48,892 nt of DNA from an uncultured Chloroflexota bacterium (GCA_903864435.1 CAIPFY010000130.1:1-48892); one strand, 5' to 3'. Positions 1 through 8,814 are shown, numbered from the stretch's first letter. Notes: generated by a model not told the origin, from the letters alone. Program-made: numbers and translations.

Positions 1-1625
1 CCCAGAAACGGCGGGTTGCCCACGATCACATCCACTGGCGGCCACTCCGGTTCATACGGGCGGCCTTCGGCATCGTAGCGCAAAATCGCATCCGCGCAGA
101 TGATCCGATCCGGCTCATCCGCCGAGAGCTTGTCCTGCAAAATCGGGTGCGGCAGGGCGCGGGGGTGTGCCTGCTTGCGCGGGTTGACCGGATGCAGCAT
201 CCCTTCGTCCTCATAGCGCCACTGAAGATAGCCGATCCACACCACCACCTGCGCCAGTTTCGCGGCAAATTCGTCTTTCTCGATGCCGTACAACTGGCGC
301 GGCGTGACCACATCGCGGAAGGGCAGCGCCAGCGGTTCAAAGAACTTGCGAACGCGGCCTTCGAGGTCTTTCAGCGCCCGCAGGCTGACGTAGAGAAAGT
401 TGCCGCTGCCGCAGGCCGGGTCGAGTACGCGGGTGCTTTCCAACCGCGCCATGATCGCGGCGTGGAGTTCGGTCAGGCGTTTGTGCGCCGCCTGTGTGCT
501 GCGCGGGGTCTGGGCGGTCAGGAAGGTTTGCAGCAGCGGTTCGGCCTCGGCGCGGAGCGTGTCCCATGCGCGGTACAGCGGCTCCATCAGCACCGGCTCG
601 ATCACAAGGCGAATGTCATCCTCGCCGGTGTAATGCGCTCCCAGTTGCGCCCGCTTGCTCTCGTCCAGCGCCCCCTCGAACAGCGTGCCGAAGATCGAAG
701 GGTTGACGAAGCGCCAATCGGCCTCGCTCACCGCCCCCAGCAGATCGAGCGCCCCGATGATCTCCGTCAAATCCAGCACTTCGTAGCCGTCATTCGCCCC
801 CGGCGCGGACTCATCGAACAGGCCACCGTTGAAATACGGGACGAACTGCATGATATAGGTGGGGTGTTCGCCATTCATGGCCTCGAACAGCGTCCGCAAC
901 TGCGGCACAAATTCGTGCGGGGCTTCGCGTGCGCCGTGTACCAGAAAACGGAACACGGGCTGATTGAACGGGCGCGGCATAATGTCCACATCTTCGGCGA
1001 ACAGCGCGAACACCAGCTTGGTCAGGAAGCGGGCGATCTGCATGGGCGACCATGCCGGCTGTCCGTCCCCGCGCTGGTGCTGGCGCATCAGGTCGGCCAG
1101 ATGCGCGAATTGATAGGCCAGTTTCAGCGTGAGTTGTTCGCGCCGTTCCAGTTCGGTCTGGCGCAGATCGAGGAAGGCTTGCGGGTTTTCCAGCAGCCAT
1201 GTGATGTAGCGGCGGGTTTTGGGGTCGAGCAAATCCTCGTTCTTAAAGACGAACGGTTGCCCGCTGGTGTTCGTCCACTGGGGGTAAATGCGGTATTCGA
1301 GGAAGTCGCACACCACCAGCAGCGGCGGGTTGCCCAGACCGCCTTTGTAGGCCAGCAGTTGCGCATAGGCCGCGTCCAGATCGCGGTGCTTGCCTTTGTA
1401 TTCCCATGCGAAATGCCCTTTGTACCACACATCGGCGCGCCCCTGCCCGCCGGTGGCCTTGCCCACCTGCTCCTCGAAGGTGAAGAACTTGCCTTCGGGG
1501 TCAAGCTGTGTGGGGGTTTTGAAGCCCACCAGTTCGCACAACTCGTTGAAATGGCTCTGCGCGGCCTGCTGCTCACGAAGCGCACTCTGCGCCCAGCGGG
1601 TGACAAAATCGTTGGGGATAATCAT
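1..1625 (-). CDS. MmeI-like type II restriction-modification enzyme, C-terminus off left edge
   Basis: Reads from ATG 1625 leftward off the window, so about 541 residues of a longer protein are seen. The N-terminus has a PD-(D/E)XK nuclease signature, D65-x9-E75-Y-K77, with the spacing known for MmeI (D-x9-EXK). A helical region follows, then an N6-adenine methyltransferase domain: motif I LDPACGSGNF near residue 402 and motif IV NPPF at the edge. This order (nuclease, helical linker, gamma-class methylase in one chain) is that of the MmeI/type IIL family, in which one polypeptide methylates and cuts. The target-recognition domain would lie beyond the edge, so specificity cannot be read. The start is supported by GGAAG seven bases upstream. 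The long plus-strand ORF across the same bases is a shadow. Whether the missing part is intact is unknown. Confidence 0.88.
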   Translation of the reverse strand, partial: MIIPNDFVTRWAQSALREQQAAQSHFNELCELVGFKTPTQLDPEGKFFTFEEQVGKATGGQGRADVWYKGHFAWEYKGKHRDLDAAYAQLLAYKGGLGNPPLLVVCDFLEYRIYPQWTNTSGQPFVFKNEDLLDPKTRRYITWLLENPQAFLDLRQTELERREQLTLKLAYQFAHLADLMRQHQRGDGQPAWSPMQIARFLTKLVFALFAEDVDIMPRPFNQPVFRFLVHGAREAPHEFVPQLRTLFEAMNGEHPTYIMQFVPYFNGGLFDESAPGANDGYEVLDLTEIIGALDLLGAVSEADWRFVNPSIFGTLFEGALDESKRAQLGAHYTGEDDIRLVIEPVLMEPLYRAWDTLRAEAEPLLQTFLTAQTPRSTQAAHKRLTELHAAIMARLESTRVLDPACGSGNFLYVSLRALKDLEGRVRKFFEPLALPFRDVVTPRQLYGIEKDEFAAKLAQVVVWIGYLQWRYEDEGMLHPVNPRKQAHPRALPHPILQDKLSADEPDRIICADAILRYDAEGRPYEPEWPPVDVIVGNPPFL

Positions 1626-1689
1626 CAATTTGCTTCCGGCAAGAATATCTGTTCGATATACAGGTTATTGTAGCGCAAAATCGGCAGAG

Positions 1690-1797
1690 TCCCCACCCAA
1701 AAACCTACCCCATACATGGGGTGGGGGATAGGGGATTCCCACTCTTGTTCCCCCTCGCCTGTTACTACGGCTGAGGGGGCTAGGGGGTGAGGTTCTT
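1690..1797. repeat. Intergenic GC-rich double-hairpin repeat (family copy 1)
   Basis: Two hairpins in tandem: CCCCA/TGGGG around 1712-1727, and CCCCCTC/GAGGGGG flanking the core GCCTGTTACTACGG. It ends in GGGGGTGAGGTTCTTG. The core and right end recur in reverse orientation at 23972-24055. It lies between divergent genes, upstream of the transglutaminase promoter. Confidence 0.6.
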
Positions 1798-1819
1798 GAT
1801 GTCGTATCCCTTCCGTTGG

Positions 1820-1848
1820 TTGCTGATCGCGTCAGGGGCGGCTAGAAT
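1820..1848 (+). promoter_or_regulatory. Putative sigma70-type promoter for the transglutaminase operon
   Basis: TTGCTG (1820-1825), 17-base spacer, TAGAAT (1843-1848). The predicted start of transcription near 1855 leaves a usable leader for an ATG at 1903 but almost none for the TTG at 1861, which argues for the ATG. Confidence 0.45.
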
Positions 1849-1902
1849 GAGCCGTGACCGTTGGGAGGCGAACCCCGCCCCCCTGTGTCTGTGGATGGTA
1901 GG

Positions 1903-4341
1903 ATGACTTCTCGCGCCCGCAGTACAGAGTCGCCCTTGAACCGCTGGCTGCGCCGGCTGGATCATAACCGCCGCACCCTGTTCGCCCCCGGTGACGGGCT
2001 GGCGCTGCTGGTGGCTGCCGGACTGCTGCTCATGCCCATCCTCGCGCTGGCACAGGCCGACTGGCCTGCGGATTTGCGGACGCTGATTCCCGCCATGCTG
2101 CTCGGTCTGGTCTTCGGCTTCCTGCTGGCACGCAGCCACTACAACGAATTGTTCGCGCTCATCTTGAGCGTGGTCTACGGCACAGCCTTCGTCGGCCTGA
2201 TCGCCGCTATCAACGAACCCGGCAACCTGATGGATGGCGTAGGCAGTGTGCTGATACGCTCCGCCCGCTGGCTGGTGGATGCCTTCACCGGCGGGATCAA
2301 TCAGGACGAGATGGTATTCACGCTGCTGGTGAGTGCCCTGTTCTGGTTTCTGGCCTACAACACCGCATGGCATTTGTTCCGCGTGGATCGCGTGTGGCGC
2401 GTCATCCTACCGCCGGGGTTAATCCTCGTCGTCAACACCATCTACTACACCGGACAGGCCAATCTCGACCCGTATTTGCTGGCCTTCGTGTTCCTGTCGC
2501 TGCTGCTGATCGTGCGCTCCACGCTGGATGCGCGGGCGTGGGATTGGTACGTGAATGGCATCCGTATGCCGAAGGGGCTGCGCGGGCAATTCTTCCGCGT
2601 GGGGGCAGTCTTGGCGGCGGTGGCGCTGCTGATCGGCATCATCCCCCCCGCCAACGATCTGCAAGACCGCCTGAACCGTTTTCAGGAGTTCATGCAAAGC
2701 GATCCGCTGTCGCAGTTGACCGAACTATATAATCGCCTGTTCGCCTCGGTGGACACACAGGGGCCGACCACCGCCGATTACTACGGCGGCGATTCGCTCC
2801 AGCTGGGCGGCTCAATCCGGTTGGGCGAACAGGTGGTTTTTTGGGTGGATGCGCCGCAGGGACGCCATTACTACTGGCGTTCGCGGGTGTTCGATGTCTA
2901 CTCGAACGGGCGCTGGTCGCCGGGGGCGGACGTGCGCCTGACGGTGGAACAAGCGCCGTTCATCGTCAAAACAGACCCCAACGACATGAACGCCCGCCAG
3001 CCAGTGCAGCAGCGGTTCACCATCGGGCTGAACGCCTCGCGCCTGATCTATGCCGCGCCGCAACCGCTGCAAGTGGATTTGCCCGCCCGTGCGGATTTAC
3101 AGTACACCGCTGACCATGAGGTGATGAACATCTCGGTCATTCGTCCGGTCAAAGTGCTGAATCGCGGCGAAAGCTACACCGTCACCAGCCTGCTGACCGA
3201 TGCGACAGCGGCACAACTCCGCGCTGTGCCGGCCACCTATTCGGATTGGGTCACGCAGCTATATTTGCAGGTTCCCCCTTCAATCACCGACCGGACGCGC
3301 CTGCTGGCACAGCAAATTGTGGATGCCGCCAGCGCCACCACCCCGTATGATCGTGCGAAGGCCATCGAAACGTGGCTGCGCGCCAACATTCTGTACAGCG
3401 AAACCATCCCGCAGCCGCCGCTTGACCGCGATCCGGTGGAATGGGTGCTGTTCGATCTGAAGCAGGGCTACTGCAACTATTACGCTTCCGCGATGGTGAT
3501 GATGCTGCGCAGTTTGGGCATTCCGGCGCGGGCGGCGGCAGGGTTCGCGCAGGGCAATTATGACGACGCGCAGCAAGCCTTTACGGTGCTGGAGCGTGAC
3601 GCGCATACATGGGTCGAGGTGTATTTCCCCGGCTATGGCTGGATCGAGTTCGAGCCGACTTCGGCGCAAGCCCCGCTGGTGCGCTCCGATGATGCGCCGC
3701 TGCCGCCCGTCCCCAGCGCGACACCGGCCTTCACCGCCACGCCTACACCCACCCGCACCCCCACGCCCTCGCCCACGCCGGACTTGACCACGCCATTGCC
3801 GCAGGTCGCGCCGCAGTTGCCTTCGCTCACGCCCACGCCGAGTCCGTCGCCGACCGCCACGCCAGTGATTGTGCCAACGCAGCCCCCGCCGCTGACGCCA
3901 CGCACCCCGCCCGGCCTGCTCGATCTGGTACTGCGGGCGCTAGGGGTGGCGCTGCTGGTGCTGCTGGTGATCGCCATTCTGGTAGCGATAGGCTTCTACC
4001 TGTACTGGTGGTGGGAATGGCGGGGCTTGCGCCACCTCACGCCCATCACCCGCGCTTATGCCCGTCTGGAACGCTACCTCGACTTGATCGGGGTGCATCT
4101 GACGCCGCAACAAACGACGGAAGAACGCCGCCGCCAGATTGTGAACGTGCTGCCCAAAGCCGAACCGCCCGTCAGCACGATTACGCGCATGTACACTGCC
4201 GAACGCTACGGCCCCGGAATCTCGTCGCCAGAACAAGCCGCTGTGCAGGCGGATGTCGCCGGAGAAGCGTGGTCAGAAACGCGCTGGGTCATCGTGCGGC
4301 GCTGGTTGCGGCGCTTCGCCTTCTGGCGGCGCGGACAATGA
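1903..4341 (+). CDS. Transglutaminase-like membrane protein (TgpA/DUF3488-DUF4129 type)
   Basis: 812 residues from ATG 1903. An in-frame TTG at 1861 would add 14 residues but sits too close to the likely promoter. About six hydrophobic segments fill the first 250 residues. An extracytoplasmic region carries a transglutaminase core with Cys in GYCNYYASAM (about residue 524), His in DAHTWVEV (about 568) and the acidic strand EFEPT in the usual DPT/EPT place. A Pro/Thr-rich linker (PTPTRTPTPSP) precedes one more membrane helix and a C-terminal cytoplasmic DUF4129-like tail. TgpA-type proteins are membrane enzymes with an extracytoplasmic papain-like site; some affect envelope integrity, and the substrate here is unknown. 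The stop overlaps the next start by four bases, so the two are probably translationally coupled. Confidence 0.85.
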   Translation: MTSRARSTESPLNRWLRRLDHNRRTLFAPGDGLALLVAAGLLLMPILALAQADWPADLRTLIPAMLLGLVFGFLLARSHYNELFALILSVVYGTAFVGLIAAINEPGNLMDGVGSVLIRSARWLVDAFTGGINQDEMVFTLLVSALFWFLAYNTAWHLFRVDRVWRVILPPGLILVVNTIYYTGQANLDPYLLAFVFLSLLLIVRSTLDARAWDWYVNGIRMPKGLRGQFFRVGAVLAAVALLIGIIPPANDLQDRLNRFQEFMQSDPLSQLTELYNRLFASVDTQGPTTADYYGGDSLQLGGSIRLGEQVVFWVDAPQGRHYYWRSRVFDVYSNGRWSPGADVRLTVEQAPFIVKTDPNDMNARQPVQQRFTIGLNASRLIYAAPQPLQVDLPARADLQYTADHEVMNISVIRPVKVLNRGESYTVTSLLTDATAAQLRAVPATYSDWVTQLYLQVPPSITDRTRLLAQQIVDAASATTPYDRAKAIETWLRANILYSETIPQPPLDRDPVEWVLFDLKQGYCNYYASAMVMMLRSLGIPARAAAGFAQGNYDDAQQAFTVLERDAHTWVEVYFPGYGWIEFEPTSAQAPLVRSDDAPLPPVPSATPAFTATPTPTRTPTPSPTPDLTTPLPQVAPQLPSLTPTPSPSPTATPVIVPTQPPPLTPRTPPGLLDLVLRALGVALLVLLVIAILVAIGFYLYWWWEWRGLRHLTPITRAYARLERYLDLIGVHLTPQQTTEERRRQIVNVLPKAEPPVSTITRMYTAERYGPGISSPEQAAVQADVAGEAWSETRWVIVRRWLRRFAFWRRGQ

Positions 4342-5276
4342 TGCAAACGATGCGGCTCATGCGCGGGTTCGCTGGCCTATTCCTCCTACTGACCACCCTG
4401 TTGATCGTCCCGCAACCGGCAGCAGCGCAGACCTGTCCGCCTGCGGGTTATACCGCGCAACTGGCAACTGGCGCATGGGGCGCGGTGATCTCCGGCGATG
4501 GGCATAACCTGCGCGACTCTGCCGGACTCACGGGGCGACGCGCTGCACGAATCGCGCCGGATGAGGTGTTCCGCGTGCTGGACGGCCCCCGCTGTGCCGA
4601 TGGGTATGTGTGGTGGCAGGTGGAGTATGCCGGAATGATTGGCTGGACGGCGGAAGGCCAACCGGAAACCGGCACGACGTGGTTGACGACGCTGACGGAT
4701 TCGTCCGTCGCCCCGCCCGCCGAAACGCTGCCGGGGTGCGCCCGCCCGCCAGAGGATTACACGCGGGTGCAGATCGGCTATGCCACGCTCAACCGGCGCA
4801 CGCTGGCGATGCTGGACACGGCGGCGGCGACCTATCGGGCGGCGGGTGGCACGCTGCGCCTGCGCGACCAGATCATGCAGGGCGGCTACAATCCGGGCGG
4901 GGTATCTGCCAGCTTCGGCACACATGACGGCGGCGGCGCGATTGACCTGTCGGTGCGGGAGCCGCAAACGCAAACCGTGCTGGCGGCAGAGATTCCGCCC
5001 CTGCTGCGGTCGCTGCGCGAGGCGGGATTCGCGGCGTGGCTGCGCGAACCGGACGAACTGTACGCGGGGTCGCCCGTGCATATTCATGCCATCGCCGTCG
5101 GGGATGCCGAACTGTCGCAGGCGGCACGCGATCAAATTGACGGCGCGTTCGGCTACCTGCGCGGCTATAACGGCTTGCCGCAGGACGACGGACTGCCGCT
5201 GGCGGATGCGTGGGGCGAACCGGTGATTTGCGCGTGGATGACGGCGGCGGGCTTCACCGACCTGCGCCGGGAATAA
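4338..5276 (+). CDS. Exported SH3-like / M15-type peptidase
   Basis: 312 residues. The ATG overlaps the upstream stop (ATGATG), and a second in-frame ATG follows at 4341. The N-terminus is a clear signal peptide (GLFLLLTTLLIV, cleavage near PAAAQ). Residues 40-105 look like a bacterial SH3 domain (NLRDSAG...WWQVEY...GWTAEG). The C-terminal half has the LAS/M15 metallopeptidase pattern H196-x2-G-x-A-x-D203 and HIH at 248-250, the zinc ligands of D-Ala-D-Ala carboxypeptidase-like enzymes. A role in cleaving wall peptides or another exported peptide is likely but substrate is not shown. It is the second gene of a two-gene operon with the transglutaminase and is followed directly by a terminator. 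Confidence 0.75.
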   Translation: MMQTMRLMRGFAGLFLLLTTLLIVPQPAAAQTCPPAGYTAQLATGAWGAVISGDGHNLRDSAGLTGRRAARIAPDEVFRVLDGPRCADGYVWWQVEYAGMIGWTAEGQPETGTTWLTTLTDSSVAPPAETLPGCARPPEDYTRVQIGYATLNRRTLAMLDTAAATYRAAGGTLRLRDQIMQGGYNPGGVSASFGTHDGGGAIDLSVREPQTQTVLAAEIPPLLRSLREAGFAAWLREPDELYAGSPVHIHAIAVGDAELSQAARDQIDGAFGYLRGYNGLPQDDGLPLADAWGEPVICAWMTAAGFTDLRRE

Positions 5277-5277
5277 G

Positions 5278-5303
5278 AAACGCCCGCGCAAGGGCGGGCG
5301 TTT
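5278..5303. terminator. Bidirectional terminator between convergent genes
   Basis: Perfect 10-base inverted repeat AAACGCCCGC / GCGGGCGTTT with a 6-base loop, flanked by A and T runs on both arms. It starts just after the peptidase stop and ends just before the stop of the convergent 39-residue peptide gene. Confidence 0.85.
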
Positions 5304-5306
5304 GGC

Positions 5307-5426
5307 TTACTTCTTCTGACCTTCTTCGTCGTCCCCTTTACCACCGGCCACCTGATCCAGTTGATCGTCGCTCAGGGGTTGCGGCTTGGGATCGTCCTTT
5401 GGCTTCTGATCTTTTTTGTCTGGCAT
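5307..5426 (-). CDS. 39-residue peptide with double-glycine leader motif
   Basis: A short gene with strong translation signals: AAAGGA seven bases before ATG 5426, stop at 5307-5309, then a terminator. The peptide is very hydrophilic and Lys/Asp/Pro-rich. It contains LSDDQLDQVAGG, which matches the consensus of double-glycine leaders of secreted peptides (LSxxELxxVxGG). Cleavage after GG would release a charged 10-residue tail, KGDDEEGQKK, with no Cys, Ser or Thr, so it is not an obvious lanthipeptide core. Peptides with such leaders are normally processed and exported by ABC transporters with a C39 peptidase domain; none is in this window. It lies 67 bases downstream of the TIR gene on the same strand, with its own -10-like box. 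Function unknown. Confidence 0.7.
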   Translation of the reverse strand: MPDKKDQKPKDDPKPQPLSDDQLDQVAGGKGDDEEGQKK

Positions 5427-5479
5427 ATTCGTATCCTTTCCCGTATTCAGCGTCACGATGGGATGCGCTATCCATCCTC

Positions 5480-5485
5480 ATTATA
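5480..5485 (-). promoter_or_regulatory. Possible -10 box for the 39-residue peptide gene
   Basis: TATAAT on the minus strand, 54 bases before the ATG. No convincing -35 lies at 16-18 bases, so this may be a weak or activated promoter, or the gene may be read through from the TIR gene. Confidence 0.35.
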
Positions 5486-5493
5486 TACGAATT

Positions 5494-8400
5494 TCATGGT
5501 GCGCGGGTCGCTTCCGGCGTGGCTTCTGGTGTCGCTTCCGGCGTGGCTTCCGGTGTCGCTTCGGCAGGCGGCGTGCGGGTGAGAGTCAGCGTATAGTCGC
5601 CGGAAGTGCCGCGTATGCTGGTGACTTGTATCAGATAGTCGCCATCCCGTTCCAGCAACAAATCGTTCAAAACCGAGTTGGTCAGGCCATCTTCCAGATC
5701 GTCATTCTCGCCCAACAGTGTGCCGTCCGGGTTATAGACGCGCAGGAACGTGTCCATTAAGCCCTGCGTGAGTTGTTCCTGCCATTTCACATCGTTGCCG
5801 GGTTGTGCCGCTTCGAGCAGAACCGTCAGGTGTTCGCCCGCTTTGCCGCTAAACGTCCAGAAATCCACCCGATCGCCGGCCAGTGTGCCGCCGTTCGCGC
5901 CGGTTTGCGCGGCGGGAATGGGGGCGATGGGCAGGGCATCCTGCGCGGCCTGCGTGCTGCTCACAGTGGGCAGCGCCACCGGGGGCGACAGCGTGGGATC
6001 GCTGCGCTGGTAAGGCAGCAGCGGCGGGGCGCTCCCATCCGGGGCGCACATCTGCGAAACGCGGTACAGGGTGCGCTCCTGACAGTTCAGGTCAATGATG
6101 TAACGGTTGTGGTAGCTCCACTGAATGAGTTCGTCGCGGTTGGTCACTTGCCAGATGCGAGCCGTATGATCGGCGGAGGCCGACACGATTTCACGCCCGT
6201 CCGGGCTGAAATTGGCGTCCCAAACGGCGTTGGTATGCCCGTTGTAGCGCAGGATTTCCTCGCCGCTGGCAATGTCCCACAGGCGAATGGTGTTATCCAG
6301 CGAGGACGACAGCGCCAACCGTCCATCCGGGCTGAAGGCCACGCTGAACACATCGTCGGTATGCCCGTTAAATTGCTGCAAAATGCTGCCGGAAGCCACA
6401 TCCCACAGGATCATGGTTTTGTCCTGCGATCCGGTGAGGGCGGTCTTGCCATCGGGACTGAAGGCCACATCGTAGACTGGCCCGGAATGCCCGTCCAGCG
6501 TGCGGATAATCGCACCGCTAAGAGTATCCCAGACGATCACGCGGTCATTGCGACTGCTCACCGAGATGGCGGTCTGCCCGTCCGGGCTGATGACGACGTT
6601 ATACACATCGCTGGCATGAGCAGGCATCCGGCGGATTACGCGCCCGCTGGCGATGTCCCACTGAATCACGGTTTCGTCATACGAGGCCGAGAACACCGTG
6701 CGCCCATCGGGGCTAAAGGCGATTCCACCGACGGCTTCTGAATGCCCGGTGAAGCGGCGCACTTCGCGCAGCATCGGGCGGGTTTCGAGGTTCAGCAGAA
6801 TCAGGGTTCCATCGGCATAACCGACCATCGCCTGCTTGCCATCCAAACTGATCGCCAGCGCCTGCGCCGAACTGATGTAACTGCTGTAGCGGGCTTGTTC
6901 ACGCCCCGAACCCGCAGCCCACAGGACGACTTGGTGATCGGCAGAGGCGGTGAGGATGCTGGAACCGTCCGGGCTGAAGGCTGCCGAGTACACCACGCCT
7001 GTGTAGCCGCCAAACCGCTGCACCTGCGCGCCGTTTTCCAAATCCCACAGGCGCAGCGTGCCATCGGTGGAACCGGAAAGCAGTTGCGAACCACCGGCTC
7101 GCAGCGCCACCGCGTAGACGGTGCTGGTGTGTCCGGCAAAAGCGCGATCGCGTTCGCCCGTGTCAATCGTCCACTGGTAGATGTTGCCATCCAGACTGCC
7201 CGAATAGGCGGTGTTCCCATCCGGGCTGATGGCGATACTCAGGACGCCGTTAGTGTGTCCGGTGAAAGTGCGAATCGGGGCGCTGGAACGCACCGACCAC
7301 AAAATGAGTGTGTAGTCTTCCGAGGCGGACATGAACGCTTGCCCGTCGGGGCGAAACGCCAGCCCGCGCACTTGATCGTCATGACCGGAGAAATCGTTGC
7401 GGATGAGTTCACCGCTGCGAACGTTCCACAGGGCGATGCTGCCATTCTCGAAACCGGCCACCGCCAGCACCCCATCCGGGCTGAGTGCCACGCTCAACGC
7501 ATCGTTGTCGCTGGCGGGGGTCAGGTCGCGGTGACTGCCGTCGCTCAATTCCCACACCCGCACTTTGCCACCCTGATAGCCCACCAGTAGCCGGTTCCCG
7601 CTGCGGCTGAACGTCAGCGCCAACGGTTTCTCGTCGGCGGCCAGCAGAGTTTGAGCGCCGGTGGTCAGGTCAAGCAGCACCAGCGTGTCGTCGTCCAGCA
7701 CCAGCGCGGCCTGTTTGCCATCGGTGGGATTAAAGGCGATGCTACGGGCAATATCCGGCATCGGCCAGCGGTTGACTTCGCTGCCGTCATCCAGATTGAG
7801 TAGCACCAGATCATCACTGTCCGCCACCGCCAACGCCTGTGTGCCGTCCGAGCTGACCGCCAGATGGGAAAGGCGGTTGGTGCTGAAACTCGACCACTGG
7901 CGGCGGGTGCCGGGGGTATAGGCCGCCTGCGCCAGAATGCTCCCCGCGAGAGGCGGCGCTTGCTGCCAGCGGTTAGACTCTAAGGCCAGCGCCAGCGCGA
8001 GATCGGTGTTGTTGTCCAGATACAGAAGGCGCTGCGCGTTGGCAGCCAGCGCCAGACTGCGGGCGCGCCCCTCGTTCAGCAGGGCTTCTTCGCGGGCGGC
8101 GCGGGCTTCTTCGGCGTTGCGGTTGGCGATAATGCTCTGAATGAAGGCGATAATGCCGAGGCCGATGATGAGCGTGGTCACGCCCATAATCACCAGATTC
8201 AGCCGCCGCCGCCGGATCGCCACCTTCCGCGACGAGAGGATGTACTCCCGCTGAAGCGGCGTAGCGTTCGGCTGGGTGATCTGGCTTTGATGCAACCACG
8301 CTTCGGCTTCTTTCAGGTCTTTGCCGTGCAGCAGCAGGCTGTCCTCGTGGTTTTTGTCCTCCCACTCGGCAGCACGCACCGTGTAACGGGTGTGGGCGCG

Positions 8401-8814
8401 TACAAAGTCCAGATCGGTATCAATCGCGTTCAGGATGGCGACGAAGGCGCGTTCGTAATCATCCACTTCACGCGATTTCACCCAGTTGTGCGCCGACAGG
8501 GACGGGTGCATCTGCTTCATATCATCGGGATCGGTCACTTCCTGCCGCAAAATAGGAATCAGGCGCTTGTTGTTGACCAGCGCATGTTCCAGTTCAAGGC
8601 GGCAAGGGCCGGAACGCACCGAGGCCGGGGAGATGATAAATAGCAGGGCGTTCGCGCCTTCGATGCCCCGATAGGCTTCATCCAGCCAATCGGCAGTCAG
8701 CGGAATGTCTTCCCAGTCCACCCATGCGTCACGATCATGTTTCAGCAGATCATTGTAAATCTGCCGGACAAACTCACTGTCCTCACGCGCATAGGACATG
8801 AATACATCGGTCAT
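5494..8814 (-). CDS. TIR / transmembrane / 14x WD40 / PPC-domain protein
   Basis: 1106 residues. Residues 1-130 form a TIR domain (start VFMSYAREDS; S68-x2-C71-x2-E74, the usual place of the catalytic Glu of NAD-cleaving TIRs). A linker to about 200 ends in RKVAIRRRR, followed by one membrane helix (about 204-228) and a short Ala/Glu-rich coil. About 14 WD40 repeats follow (about 305-900; e.g. GHTDDVFSVAFSPDG and IRLWDIASG), enough for two seven-bladed propellers. Then comes a PPC-like beta domain (about 975-1085) and a tail of PEAT repeats. By the positive-inside rule the TIR is cytoplasmic and the propellers and PPC are outside, a receptor-like layout. TIR domains can hydrolyse NAD or act as adaptors; which applies is not shown. 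Start at ATG 8814; its ribosome site is weak. Confidence 0.88.
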   Translation of the reverse strand: MTDVFMSYAREDSEFVRQIYNDLLKHDRDAWVDWEDIPLTADWLDEAYRGIEGANALLFIISPASVRSGPCRLELEHALVNNKRLIPILRQEVTDPDDMKQMHPSLSAHNWVKSREVDDYERAFVAILNAIDTDLDFVRAHTRYTVRAAEWEDKNHEDSLLLHGKDLKEAEAWLHQSQITQPNATPLQREYILSSRKVAIRRRRLNLVIMGVTTLIIGLGIIAFIQSIIANRNAEEARAAREEALLNEGRARSLALAANAQRLLYLDNNTDLALALALESNRWQQAPPLAGSILAQAAYTPGTRRQWSSFSTNRLSHLAVSSDGTQALAVADSDDLVLLNLDDGSEVNRWPMPDIARSIAFNPTDGKQAALVLDDDTLVLLDLTTGAQTLLAADEKPLALTFSRSGNRLLVGYQGGKVRVWELSDGSHRDLTPASDNDALSVALSPDGVLAVAGFENGSIALWNVRSGELIRNDFSGHDDQVRGLAFRPDGQAFMSASEDYTLILWSVRSSAPIRTFTGHTNGVLSIAISPDGNTAYSGSLDGNIYQWTIDTGERDRAFAGHTSTVYAVALRAGGSQLLSGSTDGTLRLWDLENGAQVQRFGGYTGVVYSAAFSPDGSSILTASADHQVVLWAAGSGREQARYSSYISSAQALAISLDGKQAMVGYADGTLILLNLETRPMLREVRRFTGHSEAVGGIAFSPDGRTVFSASYDETVIQWDIASGRVIRRMPAHASDVYNVVISPDGQTAISVSSRNDRVIVWDTLSGAIIRTLDGHSGPVYDVAFSPDGKTALTGSQDKTMILWDVASGSILQQFNGHTDDVFSVAFSPDGRLALSSSLDNTIRLWDIASGEEILRYNGHTNAVWDANFSPDGREIVSASADHTARIWQVTNRDELIQWSYHNRYIIDLNCQERTLYRVSQMCAPDGSAPPLLPYQRSDPTLSPPVALPTVSSTQAAQDALPIAPIPAAQTGANGGTLAGDRVDFWTFSGKAGEHLTVLLEAAQPGNDVKWQEQLTQGLMDTFLRVYNPDGTLLGENDDLEDGLTNSVLNDLLLERDGDYLIQVTSIRGTSGDYTLTLTRTPPAEATPEATPEATPEATPEATRAP
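5508..5563. repeat. 12-base tandem repeat encoding the PEAT tail
   Basis: About four to five copies of a 12-base unit (GCTTCCGGCGTG and variants) within the end of the TIR gene. It encodes Ala-Thr-Pro-Glu repeats, a low-complexity C-terminal tail whose length may vary between strains. Confidence 0.8.

Noticed and set aside
147-1673. 508-residue plus-strand ORF opposite the MmeI-like gene
   Set aside because: The minus strand carries clear nuclease and methylase motifs; the plus-strand product is His/Arg/Gln-rich without any motif, a typical shadow of GC-rich coding DNA.
5508-5563. Possible minisatellite or CRISPR-like array
   Set aside because: The 12-base repeats are in frame and encode a PEAT tail, with no spacers between them.
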